Both the position numbers and the translations under genes were made by a program. 64,000 nucleotides of DNA from Cricetomys ansorgei (lineage: Eukaryota; Chordata; Mammalia; Rodentia; Nesomyidae), in NCBI GenBank assembly GCA_026225945.1, contig JAMJFZ010001815.1, positions 18,993,501-19,057,500 of the forward strand, read 5' to 3'. This document shows, piece by piece, positions 1 through 34,712 of this stretch; the stretch's first letter is position 1, and the number at the start of each line of letters is the position of its first letter. Under the pieces are notes generated by a model. That model made no database searches and was not told the origin of the DNA. It saw nothing but the letters and a program-made list of their open reading frames with translations.

Positions 1-70
1 AATCTTTAACTTACAGGAATTTTTAGAGGGGGTTTGTTTTTTAAGATAGGTTTTTCTTTTTTCTTTTGTT

Positions 71-210
71 TTTTTGAGGCAAAGTCTCACTGTGTAGTTT
101 TAGCTGGCCTGGAACTCACTATGTAGACCAGGCTGGCATTGAACTCACAGAGATCTTCCTGCCTCTTCATCTCAGGTGTTGGCATTAAAGGCGTGCTCTA
201 CCATGCCTGG
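71..210 (-). mobile_element. B1 SINE
   Basis: Antisense B1: T-rich start then gtctcactgtgtagt, gaccaggctggcattgaac, a decayed gcattaaaggcgtgctc and ccatgcctgg. Several substitutions, so an older copy. Confidence 0.85.
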
Positions 211-245
211 CTAAGGTGGAGTTTTCTGTATCAAGATGTTATAGC

Positions 246-360
246 TGGGCATGGCTGTTCATGTTTACAATCCCAGCACTTAGAAGACAGTCAGGATTGC
301 CATGAGTTTGTGATCACATGAACTACATAGTGAGTACCAAGGATAGAGTAAGACCCCCCT
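246..360 (+). mobile_element. B1/B4-like SINE, diverged
   Basis: Sense Alu-type body (gctgggcatggctg, caatcccagcacttag, gagtaagaccc), but the middle is diverged, so B1 versus B4 is unsure. Confidence 0.55.
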
Positions 361-2085
361 CAAAAGAAAAGACAGAAAGCAAGATCTGAGTCTCAGTGTA
401 TTCCGACTAATGTGTGATTGTCTTTGTAAATCTTCATGTTCTTTTTTATGAGTGTGCTCATGTCTTTAGCATGGTGATGCTTTCATGTCAGAATTCATCA
501 AATTGCACTTTAAATGTGTAATGCCGTAGCTCAGATACACCTCCATAGAACTAGAAAATGTTGAACTATGGATACAGCTCAGAGGGAAAGCACTGCCCCA
601 GTGTGTGCTGGTCCAGTCCCTCGTACCAAGAAGGACAGAAAAGCCAAGAAAATTTAATCAAGTAAGAAAATGAAATAAAATGGACTGTCACACATACAAA
701 AATAAAAGTTTTACTTTCTTAATTTGCTCTTTTAGAAGAGATGTGGGTAGAGAAATCAATTCATTCAAATAAGATAGAGTTGTATCCAATATTAAATGTG
801 AATCAGTATTGTGTAATAAAGCATTATAGTATCCTCTTATAATAACACAAAGAGCATAGAACATGTATTCAAATAATTGTATTCAAATAATAAACATTTG
901 AAAAGTGCCTGCATTTTCAGAGTAATATAAACATTATAATCTATCAGATTAAGACTGCGCAGTCAACATTAGCCTCTGCTGTACATGAACACATAAATAA
1001 CAAATACTCTTAACAATTTGCACAACATATTAGAGTGAGCCCAGAAAAAAGAACATTTAGCCCTTTAAAGCATTAATATTACATAGCCATTTTTAAAGTT
1101 CAACTTGTCTCTATTTGCTAAAGTTTGAATAGTTGTGATATTGCCAAATAAATGATTTTTAAATTAGAATATATAACCAAACTCACTTTTATAAGTAAAT
1201 ATAACAAAGCAATAATATTTATTTCTTGTATCTCTAAATTTAAATTTGTAAACCTAACCTTATTATGTGTTGCCATAAGGTGGCAGTCATACATTAGTTA
1301 CAGTGACACAATCCTGCGAATAGACTCATTCTTGGCATATCATCCCAGTGTGCTAATAATTGTGAGAGAATTTAAAAAAAGAGCCTCATATGCATTCAGA
1401 GAGACAGGAAAGATATCTGGTAACAGAGTCTTGATAGACTTATAGAAAGACAAAAGATAAGAACTTTAAAGTTCAAGATTTGGAGTTTCCCCAATCTATA
1501 CTTGAAACCCCGGCTTTCATCACTTACTGGTTGTGTGTCCTTGCTCCTTTTGCTTTAGCTTCCTCACCTACTGAATGAAGACCTCTTCCATAGCACTTTG
1601 AAGGTTTAAATCAAAGGATGAGAAGGTCTTAGCACACAGCCTCCTAGCTAGGATACTGGCAAGAAAGGTTACTGGGGCAGTTAAGGAGAGAAGGGAGACA
1701 GCTCACTGACTCTAGAAATCCAGTGGAAGCTAAAGAAAAAAGGAAGGTTGCATGAAGTGAAAACGGAGTCTTCTGGGGATGGGGAATAGGCAAAGGAGAG
1801 AGACAGGCATTAAGGGAAAGAGTGACCATTATTAAAAAATACAGTATGGAAATGTTATAATGAAACCCCTGTCTTTGTACTTAATACAATAAAAAGACAT
1901 GTTTATACTTTATAGCCACCAGGGAAAACAAAGTGCAGAGAGATAGGAAGATATTTTTCTTCATCCTCCTTTAGTGCTGAGAGAAACAGGAGGTGATTAG
2001 GCCAGACAAATTCTGATTTACTAAAATTCTATATTTTAAAACCAAAGAACTCTAAATCATATTTCTCCTTAGAAAATTATCCTCA

Positions 2086-2263
2086 GGCCAGAGATGGCTC
2101 AGAGGGTAAAAGAGCTTGCCATTCACATCTAGCAACCTGAGTTCAATTCTAGAATCCATGTAAAGATGGATAGTGAGAACTTACTCCACAAAATTGTTCT
2201 CTGACTTCCACACATGTGCTGTGATCCATACAAGTACACAAACACACAAAGAAAAATATCCTC
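2086..2263 (+). mobile_element. B3 (B2-related) SINE
   Basis: tRNA-like head gccagagatggctcagaggg and gagttcaattctagaatcc (B box region), then a CA-rich tail with tctgacttccacacatg. Confidence 0.75.
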
Positions 2264-2497
2264 TACATAGTATGACTTTGAATGTGTGACACATTTTTCT
2301 TCCCTCTGTCTATTCAAACAAGATACCTTTTCCCTCTCTTAATTGGCTTACCAGTGTTCCAGTTCCTAGCAAACCTTTCTTTTCATAATTAAAAATAAAT
2401 ATCAAAATAAAAATGGGAAAATTCAATATATATATTTACATTCTCTTATAACATGCCAAAATACATAAGAGGATACAGAAATCATCAAAACATAGCA

Positions 2498-2640
2498 CCT
2501 TCCAGGCATCATGGCACATACCTTTAATCCTAGTACTCGGGAGGCAGAGGCAGATAGATTTCAGTGAGTTCAAAGCCAGCCTGGTCTATATAACAACCAG
2601 ATCTAAACAGCGAGACCCTGTTTTAAAAAGTAAAGTTAAA
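2498..2640 (+). mobile_element. B1 SINE
   Basis: Contains atggcacatacctttaatcc, gggaggcagaggcagat and gccagcctggtctatat, with an A-rich end. Confidence 0.85.
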
Positions 2641-3064
2641 ACATAATTCCAGTTCTAAAGAACACCATGCATTAGGAAGGGGTGTGATTGGTGCATAGTT
2701 TTGTAAAGGCAGGATTCCAGTAACTGCTAAAACAGCAGTTACATAAGTGTGTTCTGTATGGACTATCCACATTACAAACTACGGTTGCATGTGTTCTTTG
2801 TTCTTCACAATACCGTATGCACAGTAAGTATTGAGTGTAATTTGAAAGTGCATTACTTGAAGCTCAGAGGTCAAATGTCCAAAGTCACAATGCTAATAAA
2901 TCAGTCAGTTCATGGTCACATATGTGAATGTTTGATATAACGTAGATGAAGTTAGCCACCTGGTATTGCCTGCCATCATTTCCCGTGTGTCAGGCACTAT
3001 TCTGGATACTGTAGACAGAGTAAATCCGATTAGTACCATCTCCACCTTTAAGAAAGGGAAGTGT

Positions 3065-3265
3065 GGGACTGGAGAGATTACTGAGCAGTTAAGAGCACCA
3101 ACTGTTCTTCCAGAGGACCTGGGTTAAATTCCCAGCACCCACATGGGAGCTCACAACTGTCTGTAACTACAGTTCCAGGGGATCTGATGCTTTCACACAG
3201 ACATACATGCAGGCAAAGCACTAATGCACATAAAACAAATTAATAATAAAGTTTAAAATAGAATA
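3065..3265 (+). mobile_element. B2/B3 SINE
   Basis: Sense copy with ggactggagagattactgag, ttcttccagaggacctggg, cccagcacccacatggg and an A/T-rich tail with AATAAA-like signal. It sits about 220 bp before the FAM135A exon at 3484. Confidence 0.85.
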
Positions 3266-3483
3266 AAAATTGAAAAGGAGAAATGAAACCCAAAATGTAA
3301 ACTTAAGTTTCTCACTCAGTTCTGTTGTTTCTTTATTCCACACAATATAGAAATACAGTGATTTAGTAACATTTGAAAGAAAGGAGTTTAATCCCTATAG
3401 GAATGGTCTCTGCTTGCTATTCTGTGTCAGATTGACTAATGAGACACACTATGTTACCAATGCTCCTTTTTGAAATTGTTTAG

Positions 3484-26012
<22,529 letters not shown>

Positions 26013-27215
26013 GACAGAAGCATCGTTAGAGACTTACCAATTACCTCATTCAGCAATGATTTAAATAATGTATTATAGTTGTGTAGATGCTAAGTTCTAA
26101 GACATATTTATACCTTTTTATATGGAAGATAATTTATATCATCCATGTGTAGAGCCTTTTAAACATCAACTTTACTTTCTAGGTAATGTGGCTGTGCAAT
26201 ATTTTTTTAATTTTATCTTTTTACTTTTCTATTTTTCATATATTTTGCTACCTAAGTATTTCAGTGAAACCTTGAGCCCATATGTATATCTGGTCATCTT
26301 TTATTAGATTCCACATCCTTATTAAGACTACATCACATTAAAGGCTGTTCTTGCTAGAATAGTATTTTAAACTTTCTAATTTGGAGCTTTTAGTGGACAA
26401 TAAATTTTACTTTTAACGTTTTATTCTGTTTTAACTGGAAGTAAAATGATGGCTGCTAAAATGTATTTTTGAAATCAACTTTTAATTCTAAAATATTAAC
26501 TTTACATTTGATCAAACCAGGTGGTTCATACATGCCAATGTTTTAAAGGTTTTCTATAAAATCATTATTGTTGCTATTAAACATATGTCATGCTTATTGA
26601 AATATATTTTTACTGGTAACTTCAACATTATTTCTCATATTGACTTTTATTACTGGAACTTTTCTTGTTCATTAGGAGCTTATAAAGATTTTTGAATGCC
26701 CTCTGCTTTGAGTTGGTTGGAATTTTGTTAAATTTAGTAATGTTGCTTGAACTTTCTCACAGCAGTTCTTTAACCTTTTTCATAGAGTTACTTGTATGTA
26801 ATAATTAAATGTTGAAATTTATGAAATACTTTTATGAATTTAGATAATTTTTAAATACTATTAAAACTTATCAAGCTAAAGAGTCTTGTAAATAGAATAC
26901 TTCAGTTTAAAATTGAGAGATGATTAACTTTACCCGTTTGGTGATACAGATGAATATGTTCTTGATATATGGCGATGTTGAGTCTTTTGACTTTACAAAG
27001 GTGCTGAACAGCATTAAATTCACTATTTTCCCCTCCTGTTTTACTTGTGAAAATAATAATGCACTAAGGGTGGATGGAAGGTCTGTTTACATTCACCAGT
27101 TGTAGTGGACAAAGGTTTTTGTTAAGTCTGTATTATGTATAATTGGCGCATGCTTATTTTTAGTATCATGTTAATTGCCTCTGATGTTAATAAATGAGCA
27201 AATGCCTTTCTGGAG
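26013..27215 (+). other. FAM135A: FAM135A 3' UTR (inferred)
   Basis: AT-rich, SINE-free sequence follows the stop codon for about 1.2 kb, as expected of a 3' UTR. Two AATAAA hexamers lie in range: 26399-26404 (proximal) and 27189-27194 (distal, with T/GT-rich sequence 40-60 nt later). A further one at 27576-27581 is possible. The end is set about 20 nt beyond the distal signal and is inferred. Confidence 0.6.
27189..27194 (+). terminator. Candidate distal polyadenylation signal of FAM135A
   Basis: AATAAA 1.18 kb after the stop codon, with a T-rich stretch downstream. Alternative signals are at 26399-26404 and 27576-27581; usage cannot be decided from sequence. Confidence 0.45.
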
Positions 27216-28738
27216 GAATAGCAATAACATTTGGAATGCTTTGGTTACTCTTGGACTGCTTTGAGATGCAGCTATGGCCTGCATAACATTCTGTCAACAA
27301 TGAATCAGCTATACAGTGGCATATCCATCCTCAGTGTGTCATAGGCTAGTACCATCTAGGTTTCTATAAGCACATTCTGATGTCTCACAGCACCCTGATC
27401 TCTTTTTAGAATGGGTCCCCCATCATTAAGTGTAAATGGCTGCCTATGCTTTCATCCATGACTAGATATACTAATCTTTCATATATAGCAAGTACTTAAA
27501 AGAATTTCATTGATGGTTTTTGATAATTATTTCCTTTTTTAAAATTATTCAGGTTTTTAATGAACTGAACTAAGCAATAAATACACCAAATTATATTAAT
27601 TATATCTGGAAAATATAAATATGTCAATCATCGACCACATATTTTTCTACATATTTTTCATGTTTGCATAGGTTGGCTCTCAGTTTGAAATATCATGGAT
27701 CTTGTAAATTCAAATACCTGCTGATTTGACAAGGGCCTCATTCACAATCATATAAGTCATATTTAGAGGAAAATTGCTCTCAGAGTCATAGTTGACTGCG
27801 GTTTGGGTCATCTCAATACTGTTTTGTCATTTCAATAAGTGTTTTGGTGACTGTGGTTTAAAATCCACTGTTTAATTTCTGATTTATCAAGAAAACCATC
27901 ATATATATATCATTTACCTCCATAAGGTGACATTCTGAAAGAGAGGGTACATGATTATCTGATATGGTACAGTTGGCTCTTAGGGTGAATCTCATCAGTG
28001 TTTGCCAATAACAATTCTTGCTTGCAAAGAGTAAATGGTTATGATTAACTTACACAGAATGAAAGATTTTATTGCAAGAATAGCAGGCCCCTCAAAGAAT
28101 TGGTGAAAAGGCTAGAGAACAGGATTGGAAGACAGAAGCCAAAGGAAAATGCTGTCCAAATTCCATCTGAGTTCTGACCTTGAGAAGGGAAGGAAGATGT
28201 ATATACTTGCTGACAGAGGCCTGTGGAAACTGGCTTTTGAATAGTCTCTCCAGATTCAGCATCAGGGGGGAATGTCCAACTGCTGTGCTAGCATCATGAA
28301 GGACAGCAAATGTATCTGACCCTTTGAGTTTCCAAAGTAGGAAATTGGCATATCTAAAAAGAATCCTGCTTCTCTTGCAAAATATCACGTTTTAGCTCCT
28401 TGAAGACCTGTAGGTCCTGGATGAGTAGTGTGACCTGTGAAGGTGTTTCAGCTTTTGAACCAAAAGTTGATCCTGAGTCCTAGCATAAACGACCTCTCTG
28501 TAGCTGTAGGACCTTAGACACAACCTTTGGTTTTAAACAGGCATTTAAACCTCATCTCTAAGAAAAGGCAGAATGATGCCGATTGCTCGCAAACCCCAAT
28601 TTTAATCTTTCCATTATAATTGTGACCTTGCCAGTAAGCAACTGAGAAGCTTTGCCAACTGCCCTCAGGGAGAATCAATTTCTTAAATCTTGGGACTAGG
28701 TGGTCCTTATGTAGTACAAATAGAAAAACTGAGTAGGG

Positions 28739-28905
28739 GGCTGGGCTGTAACTCTGTTGGTAGTGTGCTTGCCTAGCATAGGCATGATAGTACATGCCTA
28801 TGATCTTGGTTATTGGAAGCTGGAGACAGGATCAGAAGTTCATGGCCATCTCCAGATTAACAGTAAGTTTGAAGCCAGCCTAGGATACATGAGACCCTGA
28901 TTTAA
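28739..28905 (+). mobile_element. ID/B4 SINE
   Basis: ID-type head ggctgggctgtaactctgtt, tgtgcttgcctagcatag, then a B4-like body with gaagccagcctaggataca. Confidence 0.75.
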
Positions 28906-28984
28906 GGGGGGGTTGGGGAAAGCAGTGATTATGACCATGTACCATACCATAATTAGGTTATGGGCCTAGTTTTTTCTTTATTTG

Positions 28985-29190
28985 TTTTAATTATTTTATG
29001 TTTACAGGTGTTCGCCTCTGTGTGTGTCTGTAAACCACTTGTGTTCCTGGTGCCTGCAGAGGCCAGAAGAAGGTGTTTGATTACCAGGAATTGGAGTTAC
29101 AGATGGCTGGGAATGGCTGTATAGGTGCTGAGAATCAAATATGGGTTCTTTGGAAGAGCTCTTAATTGCTAAACCATCTCTCCCTGTGGG
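28985..29190 (-). mobile_element. B2/B3 SINE
   Basis: Antisense: gaattggagttacaga region, then ctcttaattgctaaaccatc and tctccct. Confidence 0.75.
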
Positions 29191-29194
29191 TTTA

Positions 29195-29735
29195 GTCTTA
29201 AAAGATCTTGAATCCCTCTGCCCCACCCACCATCTCAGCCATCTCCTGTAAATCCCAAATCCAATGGAGAATAAGACCACCACAGTTGAGCCAAATTTGA
29301 AGCAAGCAAACTTTAATTAAATTAATTAAATACTGGCCAGGAAGATGGACTCTGACCAGGTTCATTCTGAGGTACCCATGGAGTGAACCTGTCACCTCCA
29401 GAGCTCTCACAGAATAACCCAGAGTCATGTGGCACAGGTGCTTAAAAAGGCAGAACCTGTGAAGCTGTGTACTTCCCACCAGGTCCAATCAATGGCAAGC
29501 ATCTATCCTAATATATTTCCTGTCTGGGTTATCTCCCACCTACAAGTGACCAAGCACATCTGGTTTATTTGGAGCACATCTGGTGCAGTAGAGCCAACTA
29601 AATAGGATCTAGACACTCCCTACCCAACATTCCAAGAGGTGTGTCCTTGAGCAAGGGAGATTCAGAACTATCTCACCTGAACAGCCTCACCTAGTACCCC
29701 AGGAAGTTATGTCCTTGTAACTTAGGCAGATCAAT
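29195..29735. repeat. LTR-like repeat, copy 1 (inverted partner at 61820-62296)
   Basis: Matches the reverse complement of 61820-62296 over most of its length. Shared blocks include tactggccaggaagatgg (29332-29349), cttcccaccagg, ggttatctcccacc, and ccaggaagttatgtcctt. Family not named; LTR character is inferred from length and rodent context only. Confidence 0.65.
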
Positions 29736-30138
29736 TAAAATTTAAAGCATAACTTTTGCTCTTACCTTCCCTGAGAATACCCCATGTTAGCCTGCAAAAG
29801 GATGAGTGCCCTTTGGACAGAAAGCTCTCCCAAGAACTGTGTCAACCAGTATGAAGCAAGCATGAAGAAGCCAAAATAAGAGGAATGGTCCAGCAGGGCT
29901 CAGCCTAATCTGGATTTAATCTTAAACTAAAAAGTTCGATCATAAATTAATGTGTTTTGGGAAGGCTGGGTATGCTTGATAGCTAACCAATAAATAATTC
30001 AGTGCATATAGAATGCCAAGACTTGTTTATTTGAAGTTGTCTTGATAAGTATTCTGCATGTTAAATACCAATTTCCTTTTTTTCCTTATATCAGTGCTAA
30101 ATCCTGTTAAATCACTTGTCGTTCTAGAGAAACACATG

Positions 30139-30182
30139 TAGACATGTACACAGGTTTTGGTAGACATGTACACAGGTTTTGG
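30139..30182. repeat. Perfect 22-bp tandem duplication
   Basis: Two adjacent identical copies of a 22-bp unit beginning tagacatgtacacagg, in otherwise unique sequence. Confidence 0.95.
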
Positions 30183-30382
30183 TGCTAATAATCACACCAT
30201 ACACCACTAACTGCGAAGCTTAGTAACAAAATTGTATTTAATAATTTCTTGCTGATACTGAAATAGCATTTTAATACATTGAATTAAGTTACTATAATTT
30301 GGAAAAGGGGGTCATTAATAACAAGAGTCACCAACCATATAAAATGAGTTTGGTAAAATAGCACTAATTAAAAAACATGAGA

Positions 30383-30520
30383 CAAGCCTGGTGTCACATG
30401 CCTGTGATCCTTGCCACCAAAGAGGCTGAACCAGTACAGATAAATTTGAGGCCTTTCTGGAGACTCAAGAGCATACACAAAGCCCTGGATTCGGCCCCTA
30501 ATACCACTTAAAAGAAAAAA
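30383..30520 (+). mobile_element. B4/ID-like SINE
   Basis: gcctggtgtcacatgcctgt, aagaggctgaaccagtac, then an ID-like end with ccctggattcggcccctaat. Confidence 0.6.
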
Positions 30521-31084
30521 AAGTGTAGCAGGATGCTTTGCTGAGAAGTTTACTGTCCTGTGCAGCCTTCCTTATGATTGGAGGCCACTTGGACTTTTGG
30601 GAACTTTGCTTAGGTTATAAAGGAGATTTGCCAGTTGGCAGTGACAGTTGGTGGGAGAGCAGGCAGGCTCCAGCTCCGTTACAGGACAGTTGGGATAACT
30701 TGTGAGATGCTAGCAGCTCCTGTTCTCTAAACTAAGGATAGCCAAAAAGGGCAGTGAATCTATCTTTAAAGGAGGCCACCTGCAAGACTGGCAAAGAATT
30801 CTCTCTTTCCTTCTCTTTTTATAGCCAGAGAATAAAATGCGCAGTAGGAATCTGTCACAGTGGCAGCTAGAGCAAGAGAACAGGACCCCTCCTTTACAAA
30901 ACTCCAGATGTGGAGTCTCTTGTCTCCCACATCCACTGTTTCAGTTAAGCCTTTACAGTGCTTCCTCCCAGGATCTCTGCTATCCACTATGGATATCCTT
31001 TGTTTCTTTAGAGGTCTGTCTAAAACAGCTGTACCTCATAAAATTAGGACCCTACTATCACTTCCATATACAATAGTATTGTCT

Positions 31085-31440
31085 TAGTTGTTTTTTTGCT
31101 TTGAAGACACAATGACCAAATGCAACTCTTAAAAAAGAAAGCATTTGCATGGGGGCTTGGTTAGAAGTTTTAGGGGATTAGTCCATGATTATCATGGCAG
31201 GAAGCAGACAGGCAGGTGCTGGATCAGAAGCTGAGAGCTTTACATCCTGATCCACAGGCATCAGAGGCAGAGAATGGCACTAAACCTGGCACAGGCTTTT
31301 GAAACCTCAGAGCCCCACTCCCAGTGACACCTCTAACAAGACCATACCTCCTAATCCTTCCCCTAACAGTCTACCAGCAAGGGACTAGACATTCAGTTGT
31401 GTGAGCCTTTAGGGGCCATTCTTACTCAAACCACCAACTC
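31085..31440. repeat. Rodent LTR-like repeat, copy 1
   Basis: gacacaatgaccaaatgcaa, catggcaggaagcagacagg, accatacctcctaatccttc and attcttactcaaaccaccaa are text I know from a very common rodent interspersed repeat. The 3' half recurs in the same orientation at 33315-33505. Confidence 0.6.
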
Positions 31441-31655
31441 CAAATCTCGTATCTGTGTCTTGTGGCAAAGGACTTAGATGGTTCTTCCCTCTTGTCTTTG
31501 CTGACTGCAAAGTATTTCTCCATCTTGGGCTGATTCTACAGCTTTCCTTGACTGGTATCCCACAGCTCTGGAATCTCAACACCCTGGGGTCTCCAAGGCA
31601 ACCCATGCTTCTTTGCAGCTTCAGGAGATATCCAGGCCTCCACGCAGGGACTCCC

Positions 31656-32454
31656 TGTTGGAAAGGGTTTTTAATTTTTATTAAGGCAGGATCAGATGGA
31701 AAGAGAACAGAGATGGAAGTGAAGATAGATGGAGAAGTGAAGCTCTTGTGATGGCCCGGAGACCACACAAACGCCAAAGGGAAAAACCTCCCTGTAGAGG
31801 TGGTGCAGTCCTGAAGGGAGACTATCCCAACAGGACTGATAGTTGCTCAATCCAGAGCTGAGGTGAGGTGTCCAACTCTGCTTCATCTCACCTCACCTCC
31901 TGAAGACGATGCAGTCCTGAAGGGAGAATATCGCAACAGGACTGAGGAGCTTCTGGCCAGGTGTCCCCAATGTTGCAGCTCTGTAGGGAAATATCCCAGG
32001 TGAACTGTTCTTTCTTCTGTCCGATGAGCTCAGGAGGCCAGTGACTGTTTCCGCTCCAAGGAGAAACAATGAAAACAGGTTTGCACAGTCCCTTTTAAAG
32101 AGTTCTGGAGGGGGTGGAACTATCAACATGACCTGCGATTGGTGGGATTTCTTTGGCCTGTGATTGGTGGAATTCTCAGTCCAGAGAGGCAAGGGGGGGG
32201 CACAGCTCAGGGTTATTTGTGTTAGTTGGGACCACTTCTGTGCTGTTCTTTCAGATTGGGGGAATCTGCAGCCAGCAGGGAGTGGGGTTCCTGATAGTCC
32301 CAGGGGGAGCTTTCTTATGAGGAGTTTCAAGTCCCAGAGCTCCCCAGCCTTGCAGAGCTAGACTCCCTCAAAAGGGAAATATGATCCTCCTGGCACCATT
32401 TGGGGTTCCTTGTGGGCACAAGAAATAATGGTGGGGCCCCCAGAGTCCCCAGCA
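31656..32454 (-). mobile_element. Probable antisense LTR with internal R-region repeats
   Basis: Read on the minus strand: paired CCAAT boxes (from gattggtgg at about 32138 and 32163 on +), TATA-like tttaaaag (about 32093-32100), and AATAAA (31676-31681). Starts ctgttgg and ends ccagca on +, compatible with TG...CA. A block (gcagtcctgaagggaga...) is repeated about 104 bp apart at about 31808 and 31912, with a weaker third at about 31975. Type not identified. Confidence 0.5.
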
Positions 32455-33314
32455 GGGTGGCAAGGGAGGCAAGCATTAGTCTTGAATAGCAGTTGGACAG
32501 CAGAATTGTCTAGGTTTGCTGCTAAAGTCAACTTTGCTTCCTGGAAGAAACACAGATGACTGTGAGGGTCCATCTTGAGGGGCGGGCAGGGGGGGTCAGG
32601 AGCGCAGATGGCTGAAGTTCCAGGGGGGTCATCCAGGAGCACAGTCCTCAATCAGGTCCTCCCTCTGTTTGACAGTTAAGACAGCTGGGGGTTGGGCCTG
32701 GCAAGGGGGCGGAGCTAAGACAGAGCTTCCTTAGAAGGAAACCGATCATAGATGGACGTGGAGGGGTGTGTCAGGCGTGGAGCTCTTCACAGAAGTGTGA
32801 GCCCCATGTTATAGACTGGGGGGGGCAGAATCCCCCAGAGGGAGCCCTGGCTTGTGGGCTATGTCTGTGGTCAGGGCAGAGCTCTCCAGCACAGAGCCCT
32901 GCTGTGGACTCTGCTTATTGCAGAATCCTAACATTCCCCTGCCAGGAGCCTGGCTCAGTTGCTTTTCTTAACTGTGGAGGAAGATCCTATAATCCCTTTT
33001 TTGTATCCTTGACACCAAAGCCAGAACACAAAGGGGAAGCTGCCAAGTTCTGTTTTCCAGGGCTGGACCCTGGCCCCCTCGAGTTTTATTACTATAAGCT
33101 TCCCATTGTTGATGATTTTCTTGGTTACTTAAGCTTTATTCTTTAATTCCTTTTCACAAGTTGGAAGCTTAGCTGGGTGGAGTCTTGCCCTGAGGAAATA
33201 AAGCATTCCCTTTATCCCATTTTGAACCTGTCCTTTAAAGTTTTTATCTCCTTGAACATAGGGCTTGGCTCCAACATTACATTTCTTTTTCTCCTCGAGC
33301 TGTACGTTTTGTAT
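32455..33314. other. Unclassified, possibly retroelement-derived
   Basis: GC-richer stretch between an antisense LTR and a rodent repeat. No open frame with retroviral motifs. It may be internal remnant or a second LTR; nothing firm seen. Confidence 0.35.
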
Positions 33315-33505
33315 TCCTCTTTACATCCTGGGCCACAGGCAGAGAGTAGCACTGAGCCATAGCATTTGAAACCTCAAAGCCCACTCTCAGGGCCAGCCAC
33401 CTCCAACAAGGCCACACCTCCTAATCCTTCCCAAAACAGTCCACCAATTTGGGACTAGACATTCATATATAGGAGCCTATGAGAACATTCTCATTCAAAC
33501 ACCGC
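33315..33505. repeat. Rodent LTR-like repeat, copy 2 (partial)
   Basis: Repeats the 3' half of 31085-31440 in direct orientation: ttacatcctgg, ccacacctcctaatccttcc, gggactagacattca and cattctcattcaaac. Confidence 0.65.
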
Positions 33506-34712
33506 AAATACTGTGGTAGGAAAAACAGGAAAATGATATATGTAAACCTTGCATGGGTCAGTGGGAAAGGAAATAGAGACAGAACAGCGTTTTGCCATCT
33601 TCCTTGATCAGAATTATATGGGCTAACTATTAAAAATACAAATTCTGGTCAGGCATTACATACCCATCAATGGCAGATCAAAGGAATGATTCCACTCCCG
33701 TCAAGATCAAGAAGCATGAGTTCACCAAACAGCTACATCACCACCGGCATGGATAACAATATTCCCTTAGTTACAGTGATGGACTCCCCTTCTGATTATA
33801 TCCCTCCTCTGTATATTATTAACATTTCCAAGACCTTATGCAGCTGGATCAGAATTACAGGCAGCTGGGAGAGGAATAGGAGGGGGCGGCTAGGATCTTG
33901 GGACAGTCTAAGGAAAACTAACAGCTCTGCAGGGCGGGGGCCTCTTGCGCTACTTGCAGGCAACCACACCTGTTCTGTTAGAGGACAGCATTCCACAACA
34001 CTGGTACATTAGCAGATAATAGGCAATGACAGGTCATGGTAGGTTGTCTCCTCAAATGGGAAGTAAAACATAGTGTATAAGTAACTGGGGTGTTCTCCCT
34101 CTTCTACTCTCTGGACTCTTTTCAACACAAGTAATCTCAGGAGTGTTGCCTTATTTGGTGCATATGATGTCTTTTAGGAACAGCATGCCAAAGTATTTCA
34201 TCACCTGATTTCAAAACTAAAGCTTTACTGGCCTCGTCCTATAAGCCCAGCATCTGGAGGATGGAATACCTGATAAGATTGGTGGATCCTCCAGATACCA
34301 GCCCCTGATCTGCATTCACAGGAGAAAGTACTTTTGATAAACAATGTTGTATGGGACTCTGTCTAACGTATATAATACAAAGCATTCAGTAAGGCCACAA
34401 ATCAAGTGAAGTGTGTGCAACAAATGATAATTCAGGGAAAGCAGTCTAAACACAACAATTATTTAAGAGCAAATTGCTACCTTTTCATGCAAGTTGGGTT
34501 GATTTCTTTATAATCAGACCTGTCTCCCAGGCTGCTTAATGCTATAGTACAGTACAAGTCAGTCACTAGAATTGCTAAGTAGCGGTGGCCAATCAGTCCT
34601 GGGAGGGGAAAGACAGTTAAAAAATGTACATGTGTGTCTTTGTTCTTACCACCATGGCTGCTGTATTAGCAGATCCATTGAGCAAACAGCTGTGGTAAGA
34701 GAAAGATGCTGT

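Larger units (their letters stand above)
1..3483 (+). other. FAM135A intron (partial)
   Basis: No coding exon was recognised. The stretch is AT-rich and holds a B1 (71-210), a B1/B4-like piece (246-360), a B3 (2086-2263), a B1 (2498-2640) and a B2 (3065-3265). Between 360 and 2085 I see only unique AT-rich sequence. Confidence 0.7.

Noticed and set aside
1..3483. A FAM135A exon upstream of 3484.
   Set aside because: Searched for the expected preceding residues next to a donor site and found none; only intron and SINEs seen.
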